Positions 36,952 to 46,995 are shown, numbered from the stretch's first letter. The stretch: DNA of 64,000 nt from Calothrix sp. NIES-4101 (GCA_004296455.1 AP018280.1:496001-560000); one strand, 5' to 3'. The notes: generated by a model from the letters alone, not told the origin. Numbers and translations are program-made.

Positions 36952-37722
36952 ATGAATGCATTCAACCGTCGCCGAATAATTATTGGGGATATTCACGGTT
37001 ACTATAGAGGATTGATGTCGTTGTTGGATGCGATCGCACCCACGTCAACGGATGAGATTTATTTTCTTGGAGACCTAATCGACCGTGGACCACAAAGTGC
37101 CCAGGTGGTAGAGTTTGTTATTCATAATCAGTATAAATGTTTGCTTGGTAATCACGAACAAATACTGTTAAATGTGCTTGCCGAAATAGATGACCCCAGC
37201 CCCATGGTACAAACATGGCTATCTAGTGGTGGACAAGCAACAATCGCAAGTTACAAGCAAGCGATTATTCCCTATGAACATGTGGAATGGTTTGCAAATT
37301 TACCCACATATTTGGATTTGGGGGATATTTGGCTAGTTCATGCTGGTATTGACCCGAAAATCCCTCTAGCAAAACAAACATCCGAACAATTTTGCTGGGT
37401 GCGTGATGAGTTTCACAGCATTCAAGAACCTTTTTTTCCCGACAAAGTTATCATTACTGGTCACACAATTACATTTACCATGCCTGGGGTGAAGCCAGGA
37501 CAATTAGCCCAAGGTCGGGGATGGTTGGATATTGATACGGGAGCCTATCATCCTCGTAGTGGTTGGTTAACTGGCTTAGATATTAATAACTCTATGGTCT
37601 ACCAAGTGAACGTATTCAAAAATATCACCCGTATTTTACCCTTGGCAGAAGCGATCGCCATTGTTAATCCTGATGAGATTAATCAAGCACATCAAAGTAA
37701 AGGAATAGGCGCTAGTAGGTAA
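36952..37722 (+). CDS. Calcineurin-like serine/threonine protein phosphatase
   Basis: A 256-residue metallophosphoesterase of the PPP type. The metal motifs are in order: GDIHGYYRGL, GDLIDRGPQS, GNHEQ, and a late TGHTI. It resembles the prokaryotic PrpA/ApaH group, so it may cleave phosphoserine/threonine or diadenosine tetraphosphate. There is no signal peptide. It starts at ATG 36952 and converges with the M48 protease gene, with a hairpin between them. Confidence 0.9.
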   Translation: MNAFNRRRIIIGDIHGYYRGLMSLLDAIAPTSTDEIYFLGDLIDRGPQSAQVVEFVIHNQYKCLLGNHEQILLNVLAEIDDPSPMVQTWLSSGGQATIASYKQAIIPYEHVEWFANLPTYLDLGDIWLVHAGIDPKIPLAKQTSEQFCWVRDEFHSIQEPFFPDKVIITGHTITFTMPGVKPGQLAQGRGWLDIDTGAYHPRSGWLTGLDINNSMVYQVNVFKNITRILPLAEAIAIVNPDEINQAHQSKGIGASR

Positions 37723-37734
37723 GGAAAAAAGGGA

Positions 37735-37785
37735 ATGCGGAGACTGAAACACAAAAGAAAGTAGTTTCTCTAGATTTCTCCGCAT
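37735..37785. terminator. Hairpin between convergent genes
   Basis: ATGCGGAGA (37735-37743) pairs with TCTCCGCAT (37777-37785), and inside it GAAAC (37746-37750) pairs with GTTTC (37764-37768). It lies between the phosphatase stop (37722) and the M48 protease stop (37791) and may end transcription from both sides. No long T run is present. Confidence 0.5.
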
Positions 37786-37790
37786 CTTGG

Positions 37791-38654
37791 TCACCGTAGG
37801 GCGCTAAGATTTGACCGATATACTGTTTTGTCCAATCCGGCTTTCCCATTGGATGGCTGCTGATTGATGGCACGTTTGAGGGCAGTAATGCGATCGCCTG
37901 TAGCTGGGTGAGTACTCAAGAATGTGGGTACTGATCGTTTAGACTGGAGAAGTTTTTGCATAAAAGAAACCATTCCCGATTGTGCGTAACCCGCACGGCT
38001 CAGAGCTTTTAAACCTCGGCGATCGGCATCAAATTCATCTTCACGACTGCGAGGACGGTTAAGTGCTAGTTCCACACCTATGCCCACAGCTTGGTTGCGG
38101 TCTAAACCAGCTGCGGAGGCTACACCACTAGCGACAGCACGTTGACGCATCTGTTTAAGCAGGTGTTTGCCACCAATATGGCCAATTTCATGCGCCATGA
38201 CACTAGCGAGTTCAGCTTCGTTTTCTGCGGTTTTTAATAACCCAGTATGAACGTAAACAAAACCCCCTAAAGTGGCAAAGGCGTTAACACTATCATCATC
38301 AACTACTTGGAAAGTATATTTGAGGTTGGGGCGATCGCTATATTGAACCAAACGCTGACCAATTTCTTCAACATAACGATTAATTTCGGAATTGCGACTC
38401 AGTTTTACTTCGCCACCAACAATCTGGCTATTCATCTGCCGGCCTAATTCGATTTCCTGACGCTCTGATACATTAGAAAGTTGAAGCACCTGTGCGCCAC
38501 GAATCAATATGGGAAACCAGTCAATCGCAGGTGACGGAAGCGCTGTACCCAGGCAAAGAGATAGGGCAACTACTATAGAGGTTAATGGGTATAACCAACG
38601 TCGCCGTTTCAGCAAGTCATTCACAGAAAAGTACTTCCAAATCATAATCCTCAT
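37791..38654 (-). CDS. M48-family metalloprotease, exported
   Basis: About 287 residues from ATG 38654 (MRIMIWKYFSVNDLL). A basic stretch is followed by a signal or anchor helix (LTSIVVALSLCLGTALPSPA). The zinc motif HEIGHIGGKH and the downstream Glu in SREDEFDADRRGLKAL place it in M48, with the GGFVYVHTGLLKTAENEAELA lead-in. Close relatives are BepA/LoiP-type periplasmic quality-control proteases. The frame stays open upstream to 38783, but that part is cysteine-rich and lacks a plausible signal, so the later start is preferred. Confidence 0.9.
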   Translation of the reverse strand: MRIMIWKYFSVNDLLKRRRWLYPLTSIVVALSLCLGTALPSPAIDWFPILIRGAQVLQLSNVSERQEIELGRQMNSQIVGGEVKLSRNSEINRYVEEIGQRLVQYSDRPNLKYTFQVVDDDSVNAFATLGGFVYVHTGLLKTAENEAELASVMAHEIGHIGGKHLLKQMRQRAVASGVASAAGLDRNQAVGIGVELALNRPRSREDEFDADRRGLKALSRAGYAQSGMVSFMQKLLQSKRSVPTFLSTHPATGDRITALKRAINQQPSNGKAGLDKTVYRSNLSALR

Positions 38655-39133
38655 AATCGTCCGGTCATGGGAGGGTTTTGCTAGAACGTAAAAGTATTCG
38701 ACGAATTTCCGCAGATGTTTGTTGCATTCTAGACACAAACACCAACAACTGCTATGTAAGAACTCATGAACTACAACTGACAAACCAACAAATATTCAAA
38801 TCTGATTTTATTTATCTTGAATATTTATCTTGACTCAATGCTAACTTTACGGTCTTAGATCACAACGAATTGTACATTTTTTTAACGTCAGTACTCAAAA
38901 GCACCAGTTATGATAAACTGTCGCTGGACTTCACCCTTTTGTCAAAAAATATATGGTATGTGGGCGAGTGAAAGAATTTTATATTTCTTCGTCTTGCCCG
39001 TGATGTCACTTACCTACAAACTAAGCTGTGTTGATTGAGTCATTACGTCAGCGACAGCATTTCCGTCGAATCTGACTCATGACCTTTTGCTTTTTCCCTT
39101 GTAACTTTTAACCTTGCTATCAGGAAATATTTT

Positions 39134-39667
39134 ATGGCTATTTTAGATTCCAAAGGTCGCTTGTTTGGTAAATTTAATCTTCTTGATGTTGGCGCTATTT
39201 GTGTAATTTTATTAGTTGCAATTGGTATTTTTCTACTGCCTGGTACGGGTTCCATTGCCCAAGTGAATCAGAAAACCGTACCTATCGAAGTTGATTTGGT
39301 GGTGAGAGGCTTAAATGTACTCGATACTCAACAGTTATACGCCAATGGTTTTAATAAAGGTGGTAAAACCAAAGTTATTATCCGCAACCAACCCTATGGC
39401 GAAATTAATATTAAATCAATTCGAGAATTACCTCGTACAATTCCTGTCCCCCAACCTGATGGTTCAGTGAAAGAATTAAAAGACCCCAGAAAAGATAACT
39501 TCAGTACTGATATGCTTTTAACCTTAGAAGGTAAAGCCCAGCTCACTGATAATGGCCCCGTTCTTGGCAATAGTAAAGTTAAAATTGGGATGCCTTTTGA
39601 ACTAGAAGGATTTAACTACAACTTCAATGCATCAGTTATTGATTTGAGAATCCAAAAGGCACAGTAG
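39134..39667 (+). CDS. DUF4330 domain protein, membrane-anchored
   Basis: A 177-residue protein: MAILDSKGRLFGKFNLLD, one membrane helix at 21-37 (AICVILLVAIGIFLLPG), then a beta-rich domain outside the cytoplasm (IEVDLVVRGLNVLDTQQ; VKIGMPFELEGFNYNF). This matches DUF4330, a family widespread in cyanobacteria whose function is unknown. It starts at ATG 39134 and is followed by a clear terminator. Confidence 0.85.
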   Translation: MAILDSKGRLFGKFNLLDVGAICVILLVAIGIFLLPGTGSIAQVNQKTVPIEVDLVVRGLNVLDTQQLYANGFNKGGKTKVIIRNQPYGEINIKSIRELPRTIPVPQPDGSVKELKDPRKDNFSTDMLLTLEGKAQLTDNGPVLGNSKVKIGMPFELEGFNYNFNASVIDLRIQKAQ

Positions 39668-39693
39668 CAATATTTCCCTAACTCGCCCTTAAG

Positions 39694-39725
39694 TCCCCCT
39701 GGAAAAGAATATTCAGGGGGATTTT
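39694..39725 (+). terminator. Intrinsic terminator after the DUF4330 gene
   Basis: TCCCCCTG (39694-39701) pairs with CAGGGGGA (39714-39721) around a 12-base loop, followed by TTTT. It lies between convergent genes. Confidence 0.75.
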
Positions 39726-39735
39726 GCTAGTGAGA

Positions 39736-40743
39736 TTAATCTACAACCATTGTTAAACCCGTGTCCGCAGAACGCTTTGCCGCTTCAGCAACTTTCAAGG
39801 TGTATAAACTGGCTTCCGGCTGAACATATAACGGCATACCATTTAACAGATGTTCTAAAACCATATTGGTATCTTTCGCAAATAATCCACTACGACTAGC
39901 AACATCTAAAGGCATTTTTTCCCCTGCCCGCACTAAAATTCCTTTTTCTTCATTAAAAATTAAACCGCCTTTTTCACCATGAATTTCAAACTTCCGTTCA
40001 GGTTGCCACAAGGTTTCACCTTTGCCATAAATAATTTGTCCTAATAAGCCGCTAGCAAATGAAAGTTGAGCGATGCAAAAACAACTTTGATAGTAATTAT
40101 CCTCAACTTGCCAAAAACGGTGATGACAATTTACTGTTAAAACTTCACCAAACAAATCTGTGAGCCGATGTAATCGCGACAAGGCACCAATCAAGGGAAA
40201 ACCAAAAAAATTATGGTTATAACTCCATTTACGGGGTGCAGGTAATTGAGGTTTGATAGTGTTGTAACGGACGTAAAACACCTGCCCCACTTCAGGCAGA
40301 TATTGTTTAATTGCTTGGTGAACTCCACCCAAAAGTTCAATATGTTCGACGTGGAGGAGTTGATTGTGTTGTTTTGCCAAAGCAATTAACTCTCCCGCTT
40401 CCTGAGTGTCCAAGGCTAGGGGATACTCCACCACAACATGTTTACCAGAGGTGATTGCAGCACGTACAATCTTGCTATGTTCGCTGTTTATTGTCGATAT
40501 GAACACTAAGTCTATATCATTGCGATCGCAAATTTTTTGCCAAGAATTCATTGCTTCGGCTTTGTAGTCCTTTGCGAAAGTTTGAACTCTTTCTAAATCA
40601 TGACCTGCAACTACAACTAAACGAACTCTCGGATCACGTAGTAGCGATTCTGCTCGCAGTTTCGCCGCATACCCAGTGCCAATTAAACCTACATTTATAA
40701 CTGCTTTTGTCACAGAGACTGAAGAATTATACATTGTCGCCAC
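39736..40743 (-). CDS. Gfo/Idh/MocA-family oxidoreductase
   Basis: A 335-residue protein with an N-terminal Rossmann domain (INVGLIGTGYAAKLRAE; DLVFISTINSEHSKIV; KHVVVEYPLAL, where the usual EKP is EYP) and a C-terminal alpha/beta domain. Members are NAD(P)-dependent sugar or biliverdin-like oxidoreductases. The GxGxxA motif is complete; the catalytic Lys of EKP is replaced by Tyr, which makes the chemistry uncertain. The frame begins at GTG 40743 behind a GAGAG stretch; ATG 40734 (MYNSSVSVTK) is the alternative start. Confidence 0.82.
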   Translation of the reverse strand: MATMYNSSVSVTKAVINVGLIGTGYAAKLRAESLLRDPRVRLVVVAGHDLERVQTFAKDYKAEAMNSWQKICDRNDIDLVFISTINSEHSKIVRAAITSGKHVVVEYPLALDTQEAGELIALAKQHNQLLHVEHIELLGGVHQAIKQYLPEVGQVFYVRYNTIKPQLPAPRKWSYNHNFFGFPLIGALSRLHRLTDLFGEVLTVNCHHRFWQVEDNYYQSCFCIAQLSFASGLLGQIIYGKGETLWQPERKFEIHGEKGGLIFNEEKGILVRAGEKMPLDVASRSGLFAKDTNMVLEHLLNGMPLYVQPEASLYTLKVAEAAKRSADTGLTMVVD

Positions 40744-41486
<743 letters not shown>

Positions 41487-41528
41487 ATTTTTCTAGCACC
41501 TCACACAATATTTTTGACATAATTTAAC

Positions 41529-41578
41529 AAGCAGCACAAATCGGGATCAAGTTTCCTTTTTTGTGACTGCTTATTTTA
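41529..41578 (+). terminator. Probable terminator after petF
   Basis: AAGCAG-CACAAA (41529-41540) pairs with TTTGTG-A-CTGCTT (41560-41572) with one bulged A, followed by a short T/A-rich tail. It lies 42 bp after the petF stop. Confidence 0.55.
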
Positions 41579-41604
41579 ATTAATACATCAATTTTCTCGC
41601 GTTG

Positions 41605-43266
41605 CTATTTTTTAATCTTGTCATTAAGTATTTGCAGTTGGGTGCTGGGATAATAGAACTGGAGAATTTTCGCACTCGACCAACCTAGTTTAGCTAAATT
41701 CTGCGCCCCGATTTGGCTTAAGCCAACGCCATGTCCCATACCCCCGCCAACAAAAGCATATCCCCAAAGTAGCGGTTGACCTTTATTAATTGGTTGGAGG
41801 TAGAATAAAGTGCTGATTGGGGCTGCAAAGGCGCTGCGAACTTCGTCTTTGTTGAGTTGGAATGAGCCGATATCTGTTGTGACTTCGAGTTTGAGAATCC
41901 GCCCGCTCATGCTACGTTCAACTACCTTCATATCCCGAACTTGTTTAAATTTGGCATAGGGACTTTTTTTGACTTTCAGGAATTTTTGTAAGTCTTTAGC
42001 TATATCTTCAAGACTACTTTCTCTGCGCCAACGAAATAATTGCCACTCTGATTCGTTAAATCCCTGTTTTCGGTTGATAAAGGCTTGGAAATTTTTTTCG
42101 TCAGCCAGTGGCTGGGCTGATAAATTCCAAATGTTGTTGGCGGAGTCGATAACAGGACGTAGGTAGGGGCGTTCATCACCATTCCAAACATCAGAAAATG
42201 AAGCCGTTACCCCTCCCGTGCTCGCTGCATATAGTGCGTCAACTAATTTATTATCATAAGTTAACACCATTCCTCGTGTGGCTGCGATCGCTTTATCGGT
42301 GCTTGGCGCAACTCCTTTCAAGCCAAAATAAACTTGGCAGTGGGTATCGGCACATAGTTGATAGTTATCAACCGCAAATCTATGCAAATTACGCAAAACG
42401 TAAGTTCGGGCAATAATCGCTTGTGCCTCTAATGCTGATTTTGGTGCATTTGTACCAATCTCGTAGGGGACTACTCCCCTTAAATATGTTTCTAACTCTA
42501 CTTGATTTACTAATGTGTATGTGCCATAGGCATTTGGCTGTATAAACAATTCACCAGGGAAAAGACGTGCCTTGTCTGGATTGAGAGTATTTTTTTTAGT
42601 TTCTTTAGTGCTGTTATTTGCTGGGTTATTGTTATTTCCTTGCAAATCAAGCTTTTTACCTTCCTTAACCCGAACTAGGTTTTTGTCACTAGTAATTTTA
42701 ATTGATTTAGAAGTATAAGTTTTATCTCCCACCTTCCATGTAACTATTGGTACCTGCTTCAAAACCTGGGTTTCAATAAAAGGTGTTGTTCTTCCCGTTG
42801 CTTGCAGGCTTTGCAATAATAATCTCCGCAGCAGAGGAGTGCTATACATATCACGTTTTGCCCAAACTTGCCAGCGATCAGGTTGAGCAATTTCGACTTC
42901 TATACCCTTTTCACGCCACTTATTCGCATTATCCTCCGCAGCTTCAAACGTACGAAACACACCTAAAACTAAGCGTTCCTCAGCAGATGCTTTAGCTAAA
43001 GGCTGCATGGCAATTTCCAAGCGGACTGGCTTATCTGTAGTTACAGACCTCTCTCCAGCACTAGTCTGGAAATTTAAACGTAAGCGATCGCCTTTTGTCG
43101 GCTCCAATTGCAATATTTCTTTTGTGTCATCCCCAAACCTCTGTACAATCCCGATTTTTAATTCCACATCCTCAGTTTTGCTTGCTGTACTCGATGCACC
43201 AGTTAAACCCAGAACGCAAAACATTGTTAATGTTGTGTAATACACACGCCCCAAAATCATATTCAT
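41605..43266 (-). CDS. SpoIID/LytB domain protein, exported
   Basis: About 553 residues from ATG 43266 (MNMILGRVYYTT), preceded by a GGAGGG ribosome-binding site. An N-terminal signal or anchor (LTMFCVLGLTGASS) comes first, then an SPOR-like stretch (VLGVFRTFEAAEDNANKWREKG, about residues 105-130), a Lys/Asn-rich linker, and the SpoIID domain (ETYLRGVVPYEIG; AQAIIARTYVL; GMGHGVGLSQIGAQNLAKLG). SpoIID is a lytic transglycosylase acting on peptidoglycan without stem peptides; cyanobacterial homologues are thought to act in the wall. The catalytic Glu of VPYEIG is present. The frame extends to GTG 43320. Confidence 0.9.
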   Translation of the reverse strand: MNMILGRVYYTTLTMFCVLGLTGASSTASKTEDVELKIGIVQRFGDDTKEILQLEPTKGDRLRLNFQTSAGERSVTTDKPVRLEIAMQPLAKASAEERLVLGVFRTFEAAEDNANKWREKGIEVEIAQPDRWQVWAKRDMYSTPLLRRLLLQSLQATGRTTPFIETQVLKQVPIVTWKVGDKTYTSKSIKITSDKNLVRVKEGKKLDLQGNNNNPANNSTKETKKNTLNPDKARLFPGELFIQPNAYGTYTLVNQVELETYLRGVVPYEIGTNAPKSALEAQAIIARTYVLRNLHRFAVDNYQLCADTHCQVYFGLKGVAPSTDKAIAATRGMVLTYDNKLVDALYAASTGGVTASFSDVWNGDERPYLRPVIDSANNIWNLSAQPLADEKNFQAFINRKQGFNESEWQLFRWRRESSLEDIAKDLQKFLKVKKSPYAKFKQVRDMKVVERSMSGRILKLEVTTDIGSFQLNKDEVRSAFAAPISTLFYLQPINKGQPLLWGYAFVGGGMGHGVGLSQIGAQNLAKLGWSSAKILQFYYPSTQLQILNDKIKK

Positions 43267-43476
43267 TACTACCTGCCCTCCATTCCCTTTTAGTAACCGA
43301 AATAAAGCAAACACACCCACATACTTATTGTAGTTTTTATGTAATATAAAAAATATTAATAACTATAGCCTGAACATCCCTCAAAAGCTTATCTAAAACA
43401 ATTGCAAAATAAAGTCATAACGACTATGATTTAGGTTAAGAAGTGAAAGATAAAGTTAATTAGTGAACAACAATAT

Positions 43477-43740
43477 ATGGTAAGAGTACAAGAAATACCA
43501 TTAGACCAAATTCGGCGACCCTTGCCCCGCACAAACGACCAAGAAAAAGTGAAAGCCTTAATGGCTTCAATAGCAGAAATCGGTCAGCAAGAACCAATAG
43601 ATGTACTAGAAGTAGAAGGACAGTATTATGGCTTCTCAGGTTGCCATCGCTACGAAGCATGTCAGCGTTTAGGTCAAGAAACTATTTTAGCCAAAATTCG
43701 GAAAGCACCCAAGAGTGTACTCAAAATGCACATGGCATAG
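43477..43740 (+). CDS. srxA: Sulfiredoxin
   Basis: An 87-residue protein with the ParB-like Srx fold: VRVQEIPLDQIRRPLPR at the N-terminus and the catalytic Cys56 in GFSGCHRYEACQ. It uses ATP to repair sulfinic-acid-overoxidised 2-Cys peroxiredoxin, restoring peroxide reduction. A normal full-length bacterial Srx. It starts at ATG 43477, divergent from the SpoIID gene; the dps gene follows 168 bp later in the same direction, forming an oxidative-stress pair. Confidence 0.95.
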   Translation: MVRVQEIPLDQIRRPLPRTNDQEKVKALMASIAEIGQQEPIDVLEVEGQYYGFSGCHRYEACQRLGQETILAKIRKAPKSVLKMHMA

Positions 43741-43908
43741 AGAAAATGGGTAATTTGTAAAGTGATGGAATGACACAGGATTCACTCAGTATATAGGTAT
43801 AACCTGGGGCAAACTGAACGGCAAGCCCGTTTACTTATTACTCATTCTCCCTTGACTAATGAGTAAGAACTAGTGACTAATTACTAATAGGAATCAGGAG
43901 AAATTTAT

Positions 43909-44394
43909 ATGGCAACTCAAGCTGCTTCTGTAAATATCGGTATTGATGACGCGAAAAGAGCAAAAATTGCTGAAGGATTATCACGTCTTTTGGCAGATAC
44001 TTACACACTCTATCTCAAAACCCACAATTTCCACTGGAATGTCACAGGGCCGATGTTTCAAACATTACATTTGATGTTTGAGACACAATATACTGAGTTG
44101 GCGCTAGCAGTAGACTTAATTGCAGAAAGAATTCGTGCGCTTGGCTATCCTGCACCTGGAACATATAGCGAATACGCCAAACTCAGTTCTATTGCAGAAA
44201 CTCCAGGGGTTCCCAAAGCCAAAGAAATGATTAGTTTGCTTGTCGAAGGGCAAGAAGCGGTAGTAAGAACAGCACGTTCTATTTTTCCCTTGCTAGAAGA
44301 AGTTCATGACGAACCCACAGCAGATTTACTCACGCAGCGTATGCAAGTCCATGAAAAAACTGCTTGGATGCTACGGAGCCTTTTGGAAGAATAG
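43909..44394 (+). CDS. dps: Dps-family ferritin-like protein
   Basis: A 161-residue protein. The intersubunit ferroxidase motif is complete: [14 protein letters not shown] with two histidines, then a helix with [13 protein letters not shown] providing Asp and Glu. Dodecameric Dps oxidises and stores iron and removes hydrogen peroxide; several paralogues exist in cyanobacteria. The N-terminal tail is short (no Lys-rich DNA-binding tail). It starts at ATG 43909 behind a CAGGAGAAA ribosome-binding site. Confidence 0.95.
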   Translation: MATQAASVNIGIDDAKRAKIAEGLSRLLADTYTLYLKTHNFHWNVTGPMFQTLHLMFETQYTELALAVDLIAERIRALGYPAPGTYSEYAKLSSIAETPGVPKAKEMISLLVEGQEAVVRTARSIFPLLEEVHDEPTADLLTQRMQVHEKTAWMLRSLLEE

Positions 44395-44598
44395 GATTGA
44401 GGCGAGGGGAGAGAGTGACGAAAAGATATAGAAAATTTGACGTTACTGAATCAGGGGATGATTGAGACTGATGGGAAGACATGATGATTATTTATGTAAA
44501 TTCCCAAATCATCTTGTAATTAGGCAATGCTGAAAATCTTCTCTTTTTTGCCAATCTTCCCTTCCCTTAGTCTTCTACATTGCCCAATACCCAATTTT

Positions 44599-45258
44599 AT
44601 GATCGACTTTACCCCAGAACTCCAAAGTTTAATCCAACAAGTTGGTATTCCCAGTTTGGCAGCACTTAGTCGAGTGAGTGGTGTTTCGGAAAGACAAATT
44701 TTGCGGTTACGGCGGGGTGAAGTCGAAAAAATACGGGTAGAAGTTTTACTTCAGCTTTCGCAAGTATTACAAGTCAGCTTAGACAAGCTAGTGACAACAT
44801 TCTCACAACAGAGCCTCCTCCTTCCCGCTCCACTTTCCAATCAAGAAGAATTATGTCAACGAATTGTCGATTTAGAACAAGAATACTTGTTGTTGCAGCA
44901 ACAACTTGAACAACAAAGCGAAAAATTACAGCAACAATTCCAGCAGGAAAGCTTACAACTGTTGGAATCTTTTTTGGTGCAATTTCCCACAGCAGCACAA
45001 AAAGCAAGGGAGAACCCACAACTACCAGCAGCCAATATGCTGCCTTTGATACAAAAACCATTGGAAAAGTTATTACAAGCTTGGGGTGTGGAAGTCATGG
45101 GCAACGTCGGAGAAGAATTATGTTACGAACCTCAATTTCACCAATTAGTTAAAGGAAATGCACAACCGGGAGATAAGGTGACAGTGCAAAATGTTGGTTA
45201 TCGCCAGGGTGATAAGTTGTTGTATCGAGTTAGAGTTTGTTCCCGAATTTCCGCATAA
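44599..45258 (+). CDS. HTH domain fused to a GrpE-like coiled coil and C-terminal domain
   Basis: A 219-residue protein from ATG 44599 (MIDFTPELQSLIQQ). Residues 15-60 form an XRE-type helix-turn-helix (LAALSRVSGVSERQILRLRRG). Residues 75-140 are a Gln/Glu-rich coiled coil (LEQEYLLLQQQLEQQSEKL). The C-terminal 50 residues match the GrpE head pattern: CYEPQFHQL, AQPGDKV, NVGYRQGDKLLYRVRV. GrpE is the DnaK nucleotide-exchange factor. The HTH may be used for DNA or protein contact. The frame also opens at ATG 44527 but that lead is unlike the family. Confidence 0.75.
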   Translation: MIDFTPELQSLIQQVGIPSLAALSRVSGVSERQILRLRRGEVEKIRVEVLLQLSQVLQVSLDKLVTTFSQQSLLLPAPLSNQEELCQRIVDLEQEYLLLQQQLEQQSEKLQQQFQQESLQLLESFLVQFPTAAQKARENPQLPAANMLPLIQKPLEKLLQAWGVEVMGNVGEELCYEPQFHQLVKGNAQPGDKVTVQNVGYRQGDKLLYRVRVCSRISA

Positions 45259-45517
45259 AAGTCAAGAATCGCGAGCATAATTTTATCCGGAAAATTTTAA
45301 TTAATCTTTAGTAATGTTCTGAAATTTCTTTCTGGCAGATACTGGGAGTTCGAGACTCAGTAATATTACTGTTTATTATTAATATTTATAAATAATGATA
45401 ATAACAATTGGTAAAAATATTTGGAGATGGCAAGTTGGCAACAATTTTTGAAATGAACTATGATGAACGAGTAATAGAAAAATCAAGATATCATTTTTAC
45501 AAGTAATTTCACGAGAC

Positions 45518-45850
45518 ATGTTGACAGAACAAGTAAAAATTTTTCAACCAAGCGGAAGTCTAGATGCCACTAAGTCACAAGCCTTCCGACAGGAAGTGAC
45601 TGCGTTTGTGGATAATGGTACGAAAATAGTTTTAATAGACTTAAAAAATGTGACTTTTATGGATAGTTCCGGTTTGGGTGCATTAGTACTTGCATTTAAA
45701 ACATTAAGAGCTGCCAATAGCAAATTGGTGCTTTGCTCAATTAATGAGCAGATTCGCATCCTGTTTGAGCTAACGGGTATGGATAAAGTATTCGAGATAT
45801 TTAGCGATCGCCATGAATTTGAAAAATCATTAATGACCAAGATCAGTTAA
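45518..45850 (+). CDS. STAS-domain anti-sigma factor antagonist (SpoIIAA/RsbV-like)
   Basis: A 110-residue STAS protein. The phosphorylation site lies in TFMDSSGLGALVLAF, with the conserved Ser following Asp. In partner switching, an RsbW-like kinase phosphorylates this Ser and a SpoIIE-type phosphatase removes it. The convergent neighbour, eight bases away, encodes exactly such a phosphatase. It starts at ATG 45518. Confidence 0.92.
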   Translation: MLTEQVKIFQPSGSLDATKSQAFRQEVTAFVDNGTKIVLIDLKNVTFMDSSGLGALVLAFKTLRAANSKLVLCSINEQIRILFELTGMDKVFEIFSDRHEFEKSLMTKIS

Positions 45851-45858
45851 TTGATGAA

Positions 45859-46995
45859 TTAACTAAAATCTATTCTCATAATTGATAAATCATCATCAAA
45901 AGCATCTTTGACATTCAATGTGGCGAGATAGTTGACTATGTCATTGAGATAATAATCAAAATTATGGTGTGAGCTAACAAGCTTGCGAATAAATGCTTCT
46001 AATCCCCAAAGTTTGCCATCACTGAGGGTAATTTCATAAGCTCCATCACTAAAAAGATAGAGACTACTTTCTTGTTCAATAGTACAAAAACCATCAATAT
46101 ACTTAGCATCCGGAAACATACCAATTGGCATCCCAGAGGTTCTTAATAATTTTACCTCAGCACTAGTGGTAGATTTACCGGATATTAATATGGCTGGTGG
46201 ATGTCCAGCACTAGAATATATGAGTTGGCGTTTGATTCGGTTATACACGCCGTACCAAATAGTAAAATATTTATCATTTTGGTAATTCATTTGAAAAGTT
46301 TCATTTAAAGCTTTGAGGACTTCACTCGGCTGATAATAATTCAAGTTTTGTAAAGCACGCGATCGCAATAAATTTAGTACGGAAATTGATGGTAAAGTCG
46401 CTTTCAAGCCATGTCCAGCAGCGTCAAGCAGGTATAATGCTAAATAATCGGGATCGAGCCAATAATAATCAAAGCAGTCACCACCAAGTTGTCGCGAAGG
46501 AATAAATTTATAGTTAATGTTGAGAGGTTTTGTTGTTGGTGGTGGCAATAGTGAACAAACGTATTCAGCAGCTTCCGTCAGTTCATCTTCGAGCTTTTGC
46601 TTTTGTGTTTGTAAATCTTGACTCAGTTGGTGCAACCGCAAGCCCGCTCTAACTCTCGCTTGAAGTTCATTCTGTTCAATCGGTTTGGTAATAAAGTCAT
46701 CGGCTCCCGCATCCAACCCTTTGACGCGATCGGCGACAGAATCCAGGGATGTAAGTAAAATAAAAAATGTCGTGGACAAGTTAGGTTCTGCCTTGATGAG
46801 CTGACAAACATCAATACCACTCAACCCCGGCATCATCCAATCACAAATAATCAGTGCTGGCTGGATAGCGCAAGCTTGAGTGATTCCATCTTTACCATTA
46901 GTGGCAGCGACTACCTCATAACCTTGCCTTACCAACATGCGCTTTAACAATATTAGTACCGCAGGGTCATCATCAATTACCAAAATTTGATACAT
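45859..46995 (-). CDS. Response regulator with SpoIIE-type PP2C phosphatase (RsbU-like)
   Basis: A 378-residue protein. Residues 1-120 are a receiver domain with the phospho-acceptor Asp52 (LIICDWMMPG) and the conserved Lys in FITKPIEQNE. A coiled linker (120-150) leads to the SpoIIE/PPM phosphatase (150-378) with metal-binding motifs GGDCFDYYW, DAAGHGLKATL and FSDGAYEI. It would dephosphorylate a STAS antagonist when its receiver is activated. The gene is tail to tail with a STAS gene (8-bp gap). It starts at ATG 46995. Confidence 0.93.
   Translation of the reverse strand: MYQILVIDDDPAVLILLKRMLVRQGYEVVAATNGKDGITQACAIQPALIICDWMMPGLSGIDVCQLIKAEPNLSTTFFILLTSLDSVADRVKGLDAGADDFITKPIEQNELQARVRAGLRLHQLSQDLQTQKQKLEDELTEAAEYVCSLLPPPTTKPLNINYKFIPSRQLGGDCFDYYWLDPDYLALYLLDAAGHGLKATLPSISVLNLLRSRALQNLNYYQPSEVLKALNETFQMNYQNDKYFTIWYGVYNRIKRQLIYSSAGHPPAILISGKSTTSAEVKLLRTSGMPIGMFPDAKYIDGFCTIEQESSLYLFSDGAYEITLSDGKLWGLEAFIRKLVSSHHNFDYYLNDIVNYLATLNVKDAFDDDLSIMRIDFS

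Noticed and set aside
44774-45104. Two antisense frames rich in Val or Cys opposite the HTH-GrpE-like gene
   Set aside because: They arise from the Gln-rich coiled coil read backwards and show no domain features.
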